DNA of 44,088 bases. It comes from Fidelibacterota bacterium. Its GTDB lineage: Bacteria; Fidelibacterota; Fidelibacteria; Fidelibacterales; Fidelibacteraceae. Below are positions 8,231 through 16,461 of the stretch, in pieces. The stretch covers positions 1 to 44,088 of the forward strand of contig JAQULT010000010.1 of assembly GCA_028718545.1 (NCBI GenBank), written 5' to 3'. Below the pieces are notes generated by a model. It saw only the letters and a program-made list of their open reading frames with translations, searched no databases and was not told the origin of the DNA. Each line of letters begins with the position of its first letter. Within the stretch, counting starts at the first letter, position 1. The position numbers were made by a program, and so were the translations under genes.

Positions 8231-8260
8231 TAAAAAAACCGCCGGCCGGCGGTTTTTTTA
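8231..8260. terminator. Bidirectional terminator, perfect 30-bp palindrome
   Basis: A seven-A run, a CCGCCGG/CCGGCGG core and a seven-T run form a perfect 30-bp palindrome centred at 8245/8246. It serves the PorQ-like gene (plus) and probably the acyl-CoA synthetase pair (minus), which converge here. Confidence 0.88.
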
Positions 8261-8261
8261 T

Positions 8262-8303
8262 TAAACCTTAAACTCTAAACTCTAAACTCTAAACTCTAAA
8301 CCC
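8262..8303. repeat. Heptanucleotide tandem repeat (TAAACTC)n
   Basis: Six contiguous 7-bp units: TAAACCT, four exact TAAACTC, then TAAACCC. The array directly abuts the stop codon of the acyl-CoA synthetase gene at 8303-8305 and the terminator on its other side. The sequence resembles plant-type telomere repeats (CCCTAAA) by chance or by a shared slippage mechanism. Confidence 0.95.
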
Positions 8304-10120
8304 TAATCGTCGTCTTTTCCGTAAAGCGCATCGATCTGTTTTTTATAATGCTGCTCTACAATATTGCGGCGGACTTTCAGACTGGGTGTAAGTTCCTCGT
8401 TCTCAATGCTGAAGGGATCGGCGATAAGCAGGATCTTTTTGGCCTTTTCGTAGCGTGCCAGCTGATCCTGAAATTGCTGCAATTCTTTTTCAAAAAGCCC
8501 ATAGATCTTATCATTGCCAAGGAGAGAATAATAATTGGTATAGATTATCTCTTCCTGCTGCGCCCATTTTTCCAGCTCTTCGCGGGCCGGAACGATCAGT
8601 GCGATCGGATACTTCCGGCGGTCACCGATAACCACGACCTGCTCGATGTACTTCGATTCGAGCATTTTATTTTCAATGGGAGCCGGAGCGATATTCTTTC
8701 CGGCGGCGGTGACAATGATATTCTTCTTACGATCCGTGATCTTCAGATAACCGTCTTCATCAATGAGTCCGATATCTCCGGTATGCAGCCAGCCGTCCTG
8801 GTCAATGGTTTCCGCCGTTTCCAGCGGGTTCTTGTAATAACCCTGCATGACGCAGTGCCCGCGGATCAGGATCTCGCCGTCCGGATCGATTTTACACTCT
8901 ACCCCGGGGATTGACTGTCCCACTTTTCCAAACTTGATCTTTCCCGGCGGGGTCAGATGGGTTACCGGCGATGTTTCGGTCAGACCGAAGCCTTCAAGAA
9001 TGTTGATTCCCGCCGCCGAAAAGAAGGTCCCGATATGTTCCGGCAGGGGAGCTCCGCCGGAGACGGCATAAATGAACTCTCCGCCCAGAATCTTGCTGAT
9101 CTTTTTAAAGACCAGGGCTTTTGCGATCGGATAGTTGATTGCATAGATACCGCGGGGACGTTTTCCGTAAATAAGGAATTTGGTCGCAGTGGTTTCCCCC
9201 ACTTTCTTTGCCCAGCGGAAGATCTTTTGTTTCAGCGGGGAGCCGCTGGCAACTTGGGCATGGATCTTTGCATAGACCTTTTCAAAAATGCGCGGGACCG
9301 CAAACATGTAATGCGGCTTAACCTCCTTGAGGTTGTCCGCGATCTTTTCCAGACTTTCGGCAAAGAAAACCTGGCTGCCGCAGTAATAGGAACCATGGGA
9401 AACAATACGTTCAAAGGAATGGCTGAGCGGTAAAAAGGAGAGGAAACGCGTGTTGGAAGGGATTTTGATGACAGTCATGGCTGCCTGGGCGTTTGAACAG
9501 ACATTAAAATTCGAAAGCATGACACCTTTGGGTTTTCCGGTTGTACCGGAGGTATAGATCAGGGTCCAGAGATCATTCTTTTTGATCTTTTTCCCCAGGG
9601 ACTCAAGGCTGTTCTTCCCGCTTTTCTTTAATTCCTCGCCGCTCTTCAGTAGGCCGGAATAGGGGAGAACCCAGTCGGTATCCTCCTGCAGGTCTTCAAA
9701 GGTGAAACAGTATTTCAGTTCGGGCAGGTCCTTTTTGATCTCTTTGACCTTATTCAGTTGTTCCGTATCGGGGACCATGATCGCGGATACGCCGGCGTGT
9801 TCCAGGATATACTGGACCTGATTTGCCGGCAAGGTTGGATATACCGCTACGCTTACAACACCCAGATGTGCGCAAGCCAGATCGGTAATGGTCCATTCCT
9901 TACAGTTTTCGGACATGATCGCGAGGCGGTCGCCATGCTTAAACCCCATTGCATGGATGCCCAATGCCAGTGCTTCAATGATGTCGCGGACTTCCCTGAA
10001 CGTGTAGGTCTTCCAGACGCCGTCCTTTTTTTCACCGAAGCGGATAAGATCCCCGTATTTTTCGCAGGAATATGCGAACATCTCCGGGATCGTTTCAAGG
10101 TACTTTGTGCTCTCTTTCAT
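8303..10120 (-). CDS. Long-chain acyl-CoA synthetase (AMP-forming), copy 2
   Basis: 605 residues of the ANL adenylating superfamily; activates fatty acids to acyl-CoA with ATP, at the cytoplasmic membrane face. The P-loop-like motif YTSGTTGKPKG is at 189-199, followed by the adenine-binding GFGLTETSP, the TGDIG hinge motif and DRKKNIIVTAAGKNIAP near the A8 hinge. The length and the long insert match bacterial and eukaryotic-like FadD/ACSL enzymes. AGGAGG precedes the ATG at 10120. It lies 24 bp downstream of a paralogue (10145-11959) in the same direction, so the two form an operon that arose by tandem duplication. Substrate chain length cannot be told. Confidence 0.92.
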   Translation of the reverse strand: MKESTKYLETIPEMFAYSCEKYGDLIRFGEKKDGVWKTYTFREVRDIIEALALGIHAMGFKHGDRLAIMSENCKEWTITDLACAHLGVVSVAVYPTLPANQVQYILEHAGVSAIMVPDTEQLNKVKEIKKDLPELKYCFTFEDLQEDTDWVLPYSGLLKSGEELKKSGKNSLESLGKKIKKNDLWTLIYTSGTTGKPKGVMLSNFNVCSNAQAAMTVIKIPSNTRFLSFLPLSHSFERIVSHGSYYCGSQVFFAESLEKIADNLKEVKPHYMFAVPRIFEKVYAKIHAQVASGSPLKQKIFRWAKKVGETTATKFLIYGKRPRGIYAINYPIAKALVFKKISKILGGEFIYAVSGGAPLPEHIGTFFSAAGINILEGFGLTETSPVTHLTPPGKIKFGKVGQSIPGVECKIDPDGEILIRGHCVMQGYYKNPLETAETIDQDGWLHTGDIGLIDEDGYLKITDRKKNIIVTAAGKNIAPAPIENKMLESKYIEQVVVIGDRRKYPIALIVPAREELEKWAQQEEIIYTNYYSLLGNDKIYGLFEKELQQFQDQLARYEKAKKILLIADPFSIENEELTPSLKVRRNIVEQHYKKQIDALYGKDDD

Positions 10121-10144
10121 GATAATCCTCCTGTGTGTGAGAAA

Positions 10145-11959
10145 TTAGTTCTTATAGAGTTCCTCAATTTCAGCCTGATATTTACGGATGACCTCGTTCC
10201 GTTTGATTTTCATGCTGGCGGTCAGTTCCCCGCCTTCGATGCTAAAAGGCTGCGGCGCCAGCAGAAAATATTTAATCTGCTCATAGCGGGCCAGACCCTG
10301 CTGATGAACATCCAGTTCCTGCTGGATCAGTTTTTCCACATCGCGGGATTTGACCAGATCGGCATAATTGTTGAATTCCAGCGGCGGATCCTGCAGAAGT
10401 CCCCATTTTTTAAAGAACTCAATATTCGGGACCAGGATCGCAACCAGGTATTTACGGCGGTCGCCAACGACAACGGCCTGATCGATATATTTCGAGGAAG
10501 TGATCTCACGTTCCACGGCTGCCGGTGCAATGTTCTTTCCCCCGGCGGTCACAATGATATTTTTCTTACGGTCCGTGATCTTCAGATAACCTTCCTCATC
10601 CAGATATCCGATATCGCCGGTATGGAACCAGCCGTCCTTGTCGACCGAAGCTTTGGTCTCTTCTTCGTTCTTATAGTAACCCAGCATACGGTTCGGTCCG
10701 TTCAGCAGAATTTCACCGTCTTCCAGGATCTTGGTCTGCACATCGGGCAAAGCCTTGCCTACGGTACCGAATTTAATGTGATTATTGTCGTTAACGTGGG
10801 TAACCGGACTCATTTCCGTCAGTCCGTAACCTTCGATGATGCGGACACCCGCCGCCAGGAAAAAGGAGCCTACCTCTGCAGAAAGCGGAGCACCTCCGCT
10901 GACGCACTGAATAAATTCCCCGCCGAAGATCTTGGCGATGGTTCCAAACACCAGGCGCCGGGCAAGGGCATACTGGATCCCGATGGCACCCGCGGGTTTC
11001 TTATTATCGGCAAGATATTTCCGAACGGCTTCCTGTCCGACCTGTTTCGCCCAGTAGAAGATCTTCTGTTTGGCCGCAGAACCGTTGTTCACCTGTTCCA
11101 GAACGGCAGAATAGATCTTTTCGAGCAGCAAGGGAACGGTAGTCATATATTGCGGTTTTACTTCTTTGAGGTTCTCCGAGACCTTGGCAATACTTTCGGC
11201 GTAGTAGATCTCCGCGCCTACCCAAAGGCTGAAGAGGGAGGTTACCCGTTCGAAGCTGTGACTGAGGGGGAGAAAAGACAACCAGCGTTTATCTTTTTGA
11301 AAACCGATCGCAGCCTGGGACTGCTGGACATTGGAGGCAATATTGAAATGGGAGATCATTACGCCTTTGGGATTGCCGGAGGTTCCGGAAGTATAAATGA
11401 TACTCCAGAGAGCGTCCGGCTTTATTTTCTGTGCGATTTCCTGCATGGAAAGCGAAGAGCGTTCCTTCTCGGCGTCACCTTTCTTCAGCAGTTCCCGGAA
11501 AGACAGGATCCAGGCGTCCTGATAATTCAGGTCGTCCAGGCAGACCATATATTTCAGGTGTTTGAGCTTGCTTTTCAGGGGAATCACTTTTTCGGCCTGG
11601 TCTTTGTTACTAACGATAAGGGCCTTGCATTCCGCATGATTGAGAATATACTCGATCTGCCGCGGGATGGAAGTCTGATAGATGGGCACCGAAACCATAT
11701 TGAAATGTGCGCAGGCCCAGTCGGTCATGCACCATTCGGGACGGTTCTCGGAAAGGATGGCAACCTTGTCCCCTTCCCCGAGTCCCAAAGCCCGCAGGCC
11801 GAAACCGACCAGCTGTAAATGCTCATAAACATCCTGATAGGTATAGCTTTTCCACGCTCCATTTACCTTGTAATTGAGCGCTTTACGATCCAGACCGCCA
11901 AGCATGGCATCTGCGAAAATTTCCGGCATGGTCTTGAGGTAATCAACTTGATAGTTCAT
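10145..11959 (-). CDS. Long-chain acyl-CoA synthetase (AMP-forming), copy 1
   Basis: 604 residues, paralogous along its full length to the next gene. It has the same motifs: YTSGTSGNPKG in the first third, GYGLTEMSP, HTGDIGYLDEEG and DRKKNIIVTAGGKNIAPAAVE. It forms acyl-CoA from free fatty acid, ATP and CoA. AGGAGG lies before the ATG at 11959. The two copies have clearly diverged outside the motifs, so they may differ in substrate. With the FakAB-like genes at 28489-30976, the window encodes two different chemistries for activating exogenous or recycled fatty acids. Confidence 0.92.
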   Translation of the reverse strand: MNYQVDYLKTMPEIFADAMLGGLDRKALNYKVNGAWKSYTYQDVYEHLQLVGFGLRALGLGEGDKVAILSENRPEWCMTDWACAHFNMVSVPIYQTSIPRQIEYILNHAECKALIVSNKDQAEKVIPLKSKLKHLKYMVCLDDLNYQDAWILSFRELLKKGDAEKERSSLSMQEIAQKIKPDALWSIIYTSGTSGNPKGVMISHFNIASNVQQSQAAIGFQKDKRWLSFLPLSHSFERVTSLFSLWVGAEIYYAESIAKVSENLKEVKPQYMTTVPLLLEKIYSAVLEQVNNGSAAKQKIFYWAKQVGQEAVRKYLADNKKPAGAIGIQYALARRLVFGTIAKIFGGEFIQCVSGGAPLSAEVGSFFLAAGVRIIEGYGLTEMSPVTHVNDNNHIKFGTVGKALPDVQTKILEDGEILLNGPNRMLGYYKNEEETKASVDKDGWFHTGDIGYLDEEGYLKITDRKKNIIVTAGGKNIAPAAVEREITSSKYIDQAVVVGDRRKYLVAILVPNIEFFKKWGLLQDPPLEFNNYADLVKSRDVEKLIQQELDVHQQGLARYEQIKYFLLAPQPFSIEGGELTASMKIKRNEVIRKYQAEIEELYKN

Positions 11960-12255
11960 GGGGTCCTCCTGTATATTGCTTTTAAATTACAATAATACGA
12001 TTGAAAAGCAAATAAAAAATACGCCGTGCAGCGGACCCCGGGAATCGCAAATTTATAGAATCATACGCGATTTCAGAATCAAAACAGCATTCTCCCATAA
12101 ACCGGGCGTTGAATACGTGTTTGCTGCGAACATGGTCAGGGTGCGGCCAGGCTTCTTACGTTCGTGACCTCTATGGGGCTGACGGAGGTCAGAGAGGAAG
12201 GCGGCTGTCTTATCGAACACGTTGTAGGTTCAGGTTTTCAGTGTAAAAAAACTGA
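11960..12255. other. Intergenic region with an imperfect hairpin
   Basis: No gene is supported. A stem of TGACCTC (12165-12171) and GAGGTCA (12185-12191) with a 13-nt loop sits inside a longer imperfect dyad (about 12146-12207, GGCC and GGCTTC facing GAAGG and CGGC). No T-run follows, so a simple terminator is not obvious. It could be a structured RNA, a protein-binding dyad or the remnant of a repeat. Confidence 0.35.
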
Positions 12256-14376
12256 TTATTTGAGCAGCAGCATCTTCCTGGATATATGTTTATCAGCGTA
12301 TTCCAGCCGATAGATATAGATCCCGGAACTGTACCTTGAAGCATCCCATTTTACCTTGTAATGTCCGGCCTGATGATGTTCGTCAGCAAGCGTTTCTATT
12401 AAACGGCCTGATACGCAATAAATATTCAATCTGACCCGGGCATCCTCTTTGATGTCATAACCGATGGTCGTGACCGGGTTGAAGGGATTGGGGTAGTTTT
12501 GGTATAATTGATATTCGCGAGGTAAAAGAATATTCTTCGATTCGATCGTTCCCGAATATTGATACACGTACAATCCGCCTGAAGTTGATGCAATATATAC
12601 CGTATTATCCTCGCCGGCGCATACGCCATAGGCAAAAATATCCGGGATATGTCCTACGTTTGTAAAAGACGAACCGTTATGCACATATGCCCGAAGGCCG
12701 TCACCCTCATTGGCAAGAAAAATGATCCCCTCCTTGTCGATGAAAACGTCGTGCGCGCTGCCGCCGTTGTCAATTTTTCCGGATCTTGTGAAGGACGAGC
12801 CGTTATAGTCATAAGCGCACAAACCATTGCTTCCGTAGGCTACATAAGCCGTTCCTTCGGAAGACAGGGCAACGTCATATGCGCTAAAACCCCCTTCATC
12901 GATATGAGCCGTATTGGTAAAGGCTGCACCATCAAAGGTATAGGCGCGCAGTCCGTCACTGCCGTTCGCCAGGAACAGGGTCCCGTCAGGTCCGATCTCC
13001 ACGCCCCAGGCCTGTCCGCCGTTAATGATCGTCGCAATTTCTGTCAAAACCGTATCTTTATACTTATAGGCTTTCAAGCCATTGCTCCCAAAAGCAACAA
13101 AAACGATACTGTCCGGAGTAACGGCAATATCGCCGGCGCCCCTGCCGTTGATGTGGGTTTTGTAAATGAAGGCGTCGTCATTATATTCATAGACAAAAAC
13201 CCCGTTATAAAAGTCAGCCAGGAAAACTGTGTTGTCAAAAGCCGCCGTGACGCTTTCCGAAAGGCTGTTGCCGATCGCCGCAACCGCTTTGGACAGCAGG
13301 GTATTTCCGTCATAGCTATATGCCCTTAATCCTCCGCCGCCATTGGAAATATAGACAATATTCCCGGGACCGAGCGTTACATCGGTAGTACCCCCGCCAT
13401 CATAGATATTGGCTTTTTTTACCAGGCTTGAGTCTTCATAATGATATATTTTGAGCCCAAAGTAACTATTTGCAAGAAGAAAATTACCATACTTGCTGAT
13501 GGCAAGATCCTGATTGACTCCGCCCTCATTGATTTCGGCAACATTGATCAGAATGGAATCCCGGTAAACATATGCCGAAATATTCGAATATGTACCCGCC
13601 GTTACGATCACGCCATCCTGCCCTAATGCGATAACATTGGCCGGTCCATCCGCCTGAGCCAGATTAACAAATGTCGAATCCTGATAATCGTACACCGAAA
13701 CGCCATTGCTCCCGTTTGCAAGGAAGAGTTTTCCGCTGGTATCAATGGCAATATCTAATGTTGATACATTTAACGTTTCAATGGGAAAAAACAGCGAATC
13801 CTGATACAGCAAGACTTCCAGTCCGCCGCTGCTCCCTAAATACATGGTATTATTTTCAGCGACTGCAATACCATAGCATATCTCGTCATTATTGTATTGT
13901 GCCGTTTGCACCAGTGACGAACCGTCATATTTGTAAGCCATCAATCCATTTGCCCAAGTGGCAACAAAGACGTTGTTATTCTGATCTACCCCAATATCAT
14001 TCGGTCTATAGGAATTGTCCAAAAAGGCTTTAAAAATGAACATGTCATCTTCAAACACATATGCATACAGTCCCCCGTCAAAAATTCCCAAAAAAAGAGT
14101 CCCGTCCGGGCCGATGGCGATTTCCGAAACAGATTTACCCAGATATTCATGCGCGATCAGCTTTAAGGTATCGTCGATCTCTCTGTAAGCCCTTACACCG
14201 CCTTTTCCTTCGGCGAGAAAAACCGTACTGTCCGCCCTGACAGCGATACCCATCGTATTGCCAATATCCAGAGCATGTGCTTTTTCGGTAAATTCAAGGG
14301 GAAATGATGCAAAGAGGGGAATAAAAAACAGCATCATGGTAAAAGCAATAAAGAATATCTTTTGGTTCATTCTCAT
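12256..14376 (-). CDS. Secreted 14-repeat beta-propeller protein with type IX C-terminal sorting domain
   Basis: 706 residues. A signal peptide (about 1-24) is followed by about 14 repeats of 39-43 residues. Each carries a strand pattern like VAIGPDGTLFLANGSDGLRAY followed by xYDGSSFTxxAxI, resembling LVIVD or YncE/NHL-type propeller blades. Fourteen repeats would make two seven-bladed propellers. The last 80 residues are a sorting domain: YQNYPNPFNPVTTIGYDI at its start, then RLNIYCVSGRLIETL, GIYIYRLEY and a basic-hydrophobic end. This is the class A domain that directs proteins through type IX secretion to the cell surface. GGAG precedes the ATG at 14376. It is a single-gene unit; the binding partner is unknown. 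Confidence 0.87.
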   Translation of the reverse strand: MRMNQKIFFIAFTMMLFFIPLFASFPLEFTEKAHALDIGNTMGIAVRADSTVFLAEGKGGVRAYREIDDTLKLIAHEYLGKSVSEIAIGPDGTLFLGIFDGGLYAYVFEDDMFIFKAFLDNSYRPNDIGVDQNNNVFVATWANGLMAYKYDGSSLVQTAQYNNDEICYGIAVAENNTMYLGSSGGLEVLLYQDSLFFPIETLNVSTLDIAIDTSGKLFLANGSNGVSVYDYQDSTFVNLAQADGPANVIALGQDGVIVTAGTYSNISAYVYRDSILINVAEINEGGVNQDLAISKYGNFLLANSYFGLKIYHYEDSSLVKKANIYDGGGTTDVTLGPGNIVYISNGGGGLRAYSYDGNTLLSKAVAAIGNSLSESVTAAFDNTVFLADFYNGVFVYEYNDDAFIYKTHINGRGAGDIAVTPDSIVFVAFGSNGLKAYKYKDTVLTEIATIINGGQAWGVEIGPDGTLFLANGSDGLRAYTFDGAAFTNTAHIDEGGFSAYDVALSSEGTAYVAYGSNGLCAYDYNGSSFTRSGKIDNGGSAHDVFIDKEGIIFLANEGDGLRAYVHNGSSFTNVGHIPDIFAYGVCAGEDNTVYIASTSGGLYVYQYSGTIESKNILLPREYQLYQNYPNPFNPVTTIGYDIKEDARVRLNIYCVSGRLIETLADEHHQAGHYKVKWDASRYSSGIYIYRLEYADKHISRKMLLLK

Positions 14377-14646
14377 TTTAATCTCCAGCTGTTTCTTTTT
14401 TTAAAAATTTCAATATCACGTTTGTAAACTAAAAAAAAATGCAACTAATGCAAACATTATTCACATTTATTATTTATCCTATTATTAGAATATATATAAC
14501 ATAAGAATGTTGTTGAAAGCCCATGAAATTCCGAGATATTCGAGTTCGGGAAACGGAACAATCTTATCATCCGGCTAGCTGATATGCCGGAGACGCCCGC
14601 TGCCTTTTAAAAAATATATTTCTGCTATTTGCAGAAAAAACACTAT
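14377..14646. other. AT-rich intergenic region with weak hairpins
   Basis: No gene is seen. It holds the upstream region of the propeller gene, a small dyad CCGGC (14571-14575) / GCCGG (14586-14590), and a hairpin TTTCTGC (14619-14625) / GCAGAAA (14631-14637) that may be a second terminator behind the tRNA on the minus strand. Confidence 0.4.
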
Positions 14647-14675
14647 AAAAAAAAGATCCGTTATAGTGACGGATC
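14647..14675 (-). terminator. Terminator of the tRNA-Asp gene
   Basis: On the minus strand GATCCGT, a 7-nt loop and ACGGATC are followed by eight T. It lies 9 bp after the tRNA 3' end. Confidence 0.85.
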
Positions 14676-14683
14676 GTTGGCAG

Positions 14684-14757
14684 CGGGATTGACGGGGCTC
14701 GAACCCGCAACTTCCGGCGTGACAGGCCGGTGCTCTAACCAGTTGAACTACAACCCC
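14684..14757 (-). tRNA. tRNA-Asp (anticodon GTC)
   Basis: A 74-nt cloverleaf. The acceptor stem GGGGTTG pairs with CAATCCC, with one G-U. The D-arm carries GTTC...GAGC. The anticodon stem CCGGC/GCCGG holds loop CTGTCAC with anticodon GTC. The T-arm GCGGG-TTCGAGC-CCCGT is standard. The discriminator is G73, an aspartate identity element. The CCA end is not encoded (the next bases are CTG), so it must be added by the nucleotidyltransferase. It stands alone with its own promoter and terminator. Confidence 0.97.
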
Positions 14758-14774
14758 GTTCAAATAAGCCTGCT

Positions 14775-14803
14775 ATTATACGGCAATGCGCATAATTTGT
14801 CAA
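14775..14803 (-). promoter_or_regulatory. Perfect-consensus sigma-70 promoter of tRNA-Asp
   Basis: On the minus strand TTGACA (14803-14798), exactly 17 bp, then TATAAT (14780-14775). Start is predicted near 14768, about 11 nt before the mature tRNA 5' end. Both hexamers match the consensus exactly, as expected for a stable-RNA gene. Confidence 0.92.
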
Positions 14804-14887
14804 TCATTTTTATTTTTTACCCGGGTATTTTGTTTGGCAATGCCATCTGCAGGAAAATGAAAAACTGTGAAATTGACTGCAGATATG

Positions 14888-14900
14888 ACTTGAGTCAAGT
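14888..14900. promoter_or_regulatory. Palindrome copy 1: ACTTGAGTCAAGT
   Basis: Perfect 13-bp palindrome with a central G, overlapping the stop codon of the YkgJ-like gene. It shares its CTTGAGTCAAG core with copies at 16324-16342 and, with C in the centre, 16462-16472. It may be an operator half of a dispersed regulatory set. An additional inverted repeat, ATCTGCAG (14845-14852) / CTGCAGAT (14877-14884), lies beside it. Confidence 0.5.
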
Positions 14901-15191
14901 TTTCAGGGGATCAGTTTGAGATTCAAGTCTCGATAAACGGAACATGGCTTGAGAAAAATTTTCGCCGCAAACCTGCGGGTCCGCTTTAAAATTCGCACAA
15001 ACGCGGGGATAATTCTCTTCTCCGTAAATGGAACATGTATTGGCACTTGTCAGATTTACACAACGAACACCGGCGGGTTTCCCCTCCGGCATGCCGGGGA
15101 TCGGCGAAGAGATCGAAATGGCAATGCAGCAGGCGCCGCAGCCGGGGCGGCAAGCCATAAGGACTTTTTTGGGTTGGGTGCCGGAATTCAT
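14895..15191 (-). CDS. YkgJ-family cysteine-cluster protein
   Basis: 98 residues with the N-terminal cysteine cluster ACRPGCGACCIA (C-x3-C-x2-C-C) and further Cys downstream (RCVNLTSANTCSIYG, then RVCANF and QVCGENF). This is the CxxCxxCC (PF03692) family, thought to bind iron-sulfur or zinc, with no agreed function. The start at 15191 follows the transaldolase stop by about 15 bp behind GGGTGG, so the two genes are co-transcribed. The stop codon lies inside a perfect 13-bp palindrome (14888-14900). At 98 residues it is near the usual size of short family members. Confidence 0.85.
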   Translation of the reverse strand: MNSGTQPKKVLMACRPGCGACCIAISISSPIPGMPEGKPAGVRCVNLTSANTCSIYGEENYPRVCANFKADPQVCGENFSQAMFRLSRLESQTDPLKT

Positions 15192-15206
15192 GAAAAACCA
15201 CCCGAT

Positions 15207-16160
15207 TCAAGCAGATCCGGGTCCCTGCAGAAAATTCGCCAATTTCCGCAGGTCGGCGCTGAAACGGCGGATGCCTTCCGCCAGTTTTTCAGTCGCCATG
15301 GCGTCTTCGTTCAGCAGCCAGCGAAAGCGCATCTCGTTAAGCTGCAGTTTTTCCATGTCAAGCGACCTTGCCCTTTCCGGATCCAGTTTCCGGGGCAGAT
15401 CACTGTCGTCTTCCGACAATTCCTTCAGCAATTGCGGGGAAATGGTCAGAAGATCACAGCCGGCCAACTCCCGGATTTCTCCGCTATTCCGGAAGCTGGC
15501 TCCCATGATCTCGGTCTTATAGCCAAAATGCTTATAATAATTGTAGATCTTTTTCACAGACAATACACCCGGGTCCTCTTCCGGCGCAATATGCTCTACG
15601 CCGCGCGCCTTTAAATGCCAGTCCAGGATGCGTCCCACAAAGGGTGAGATCAGTTTTACGCCGGCCTCTGCACAGGCAACCGCCTGCGCAAAACCAAAGA
15701 GCAGGGTCAGATTGCAATGAATGCCTTCCTTCTCCAGGACCTTTGCGGCGCAGATGCCTTCCCAGGTAGCGGCGATCTTGATTAGAATACGGGAAGGCTC
15801 GATCTCTTCTTTTTCAAATAAGGCGATCAATCGCCGCGCAGCTTCAATGGTTCCCCTGATATCAAAGGAAAGGCCGGCGTCCACCTCCACGGATACGCGC
15901 CCGGGGACAATGGACAGGATCTCTTTAGCAAAATTGACCGCAAGCTTTTCCAGCAGGGGAGAGATATCTTTCCCCAACGGAATGCCCGCTTCCCGTACCG
16001 TTTTCTTCAGCAATTCCTTATATTCCGGCATCTGTGCCGCGGCCAGCAGAAGGGAGGGATTCGTGGTGGCATCACGCGGTTTGTGTTTTTTAATGGAAAG
16101 AAAATCCCCGGTATCGGCAACCACTACGGTCATTTTTCCGAGCTTGTCCAGCGTGCTCAT
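15207..16160 (-). CDS. tal: Transaldolase, TalB type
   Basis: 317 residues with the start at 16160, the same length as E. coli TalB. It transfers dihydroxyacetone between sugar phosphates in the non-oxidative pentose phosphate pathway via a Schiff base. VVADTGD (D16), [10 protein letters not shown] and the catalytic lysine in [11 protein letters not shown] (K128) are all clear, as are [12 protein letters not shown] and [10 protein letters not shown]. Two in-frame ATG lie two codons apart. The inner one (16160) is preferred because GAGG at 16167-16170 is six bases from it and would abut the outer one. It is the first gene of a tal-ykgJ operon, divergent from the NUDIX-glgB operon. Confidence 0.96.
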   Translation of the reverse strand: MSTLDKLGKMTVVVADTGDFLSIKKHKPRDATTNPSLLLAAAQMPEYKELLKKTVREAGIPLGKDISPLLEKLAVNFAKEILSIVPGRVSVEVDAGLSFDIRGTIEAARRLIALFEKEEIEPSRILIKIAATWEGICAAKVLEKEGIHCNLTLLFGFAQAVACAEAGVKLISPFVGRILDWHLKARGVEHIAPEEDPGVLSVKKIYNYYKHFGYKTEIMGASFRNSGEIRELAGCDLLTISPQLLKELSEDDSDLPRKLDPERARSLDMEKLQLNEMRFRWLLNEDAMATEKLAEGIRRFSADLRKLANFLQGPGSA

Positions 16161-16214
16161 GATCATCCTCGCGTTTTGGATTTTTTACATACCTATTGAC
16201 GGAATAACAGCACA

Positions 16215-16243
16215 AATATATCATATTTAAGGAAAAAAAACAA
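16215..16243 (-). promoter_or_regulatory. Sigma-70-type promoter of tal-ykgJ
   Basis: On the minus strand TTGTTT (16243-16238), 17 bp, TATATT (16220-16215). Predicted start near 16208, giving a leader of about 48 nt. Confidence 0.7.
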
Positions 16244-16323
16244 CAGGGCTTCCGCAATGAACGATACCGGGATACCCGAAATATTTTGTGAGAAGCATCA
16301 CATACCGGATTCAACATGTCTTG

Positions 16324-16342
16324 TTAACTTGAGTCAAGTTAA
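16324..16342. promoter_or_regulatory. Palindrome copy 2: TTAACTTGAGTCAAGTTAA
   Basis: Perfect 19-bp palindrome with a central G at 16333, in the divergent region between tal and the NUDIX gene. It is the longest of the three related copies and the best operator candidate. It lies about 125 bp upstream of the tal start and about 200 bp upstream of the NUDIX start. Confidence 0.6.
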
Positions 16343-16410
16343 GGAAAAGCAGAGAAATAAAAATCTAACCTATCTAATTGAATTACATAACGATAACAAA
16401 ATAATATACG

Positions 16411-16455
16411 TTGAAAAAAACGTTAAAAAACGTTAAAAAAGCGAATAATGTTCGC
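16411..16455. repeat. Phased A-tracts and an adjoining inverted repeat
   Basis: Three runs of six or seven A end at 16420, 16430 and 16440, exactly one helical turn apart, as repeats of CGTTAAAAAA. Such phasing produces intrinsic DNA bending. They run into GCGAA (16441-16445) / TTCGC (16451-16455) with a 5-nt centre. Palindrome copy 3 follows at 16462. Confidence 0.65.
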
Positions 16456-16461
16456 AATCCG

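Noticed and set aside
8262..8303. Heptamer array as a true telomere or replicon end
   Set aside because: Only six units, flanked on both sides by ordinary genes and a terminator, so it is an internal simple repeat.
9758..11818. 686-codon open frame on the plus strand
   Set aside because: It is antisense to the two acyl-CoA synthetase genes. Both sense proteins have all ANL motifs; the antisense product shows no recognisable domain, signal or ribosome site.
14629..14919. 96-codon open frame on the plus strand across the tRNA region
   Set aside because: It reads through tRNA-Asp and its terminator on the opposite strand. The apparent similarity to common annotated small ORFs comes from the tRNA itself.
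16411..16440. CGTTAAAAAA repeats as a CRISPR array or origin of replication
   Set aside because: Units are contiguous without spacers, and there are no DnaA-box clusters or replication genes beside them.
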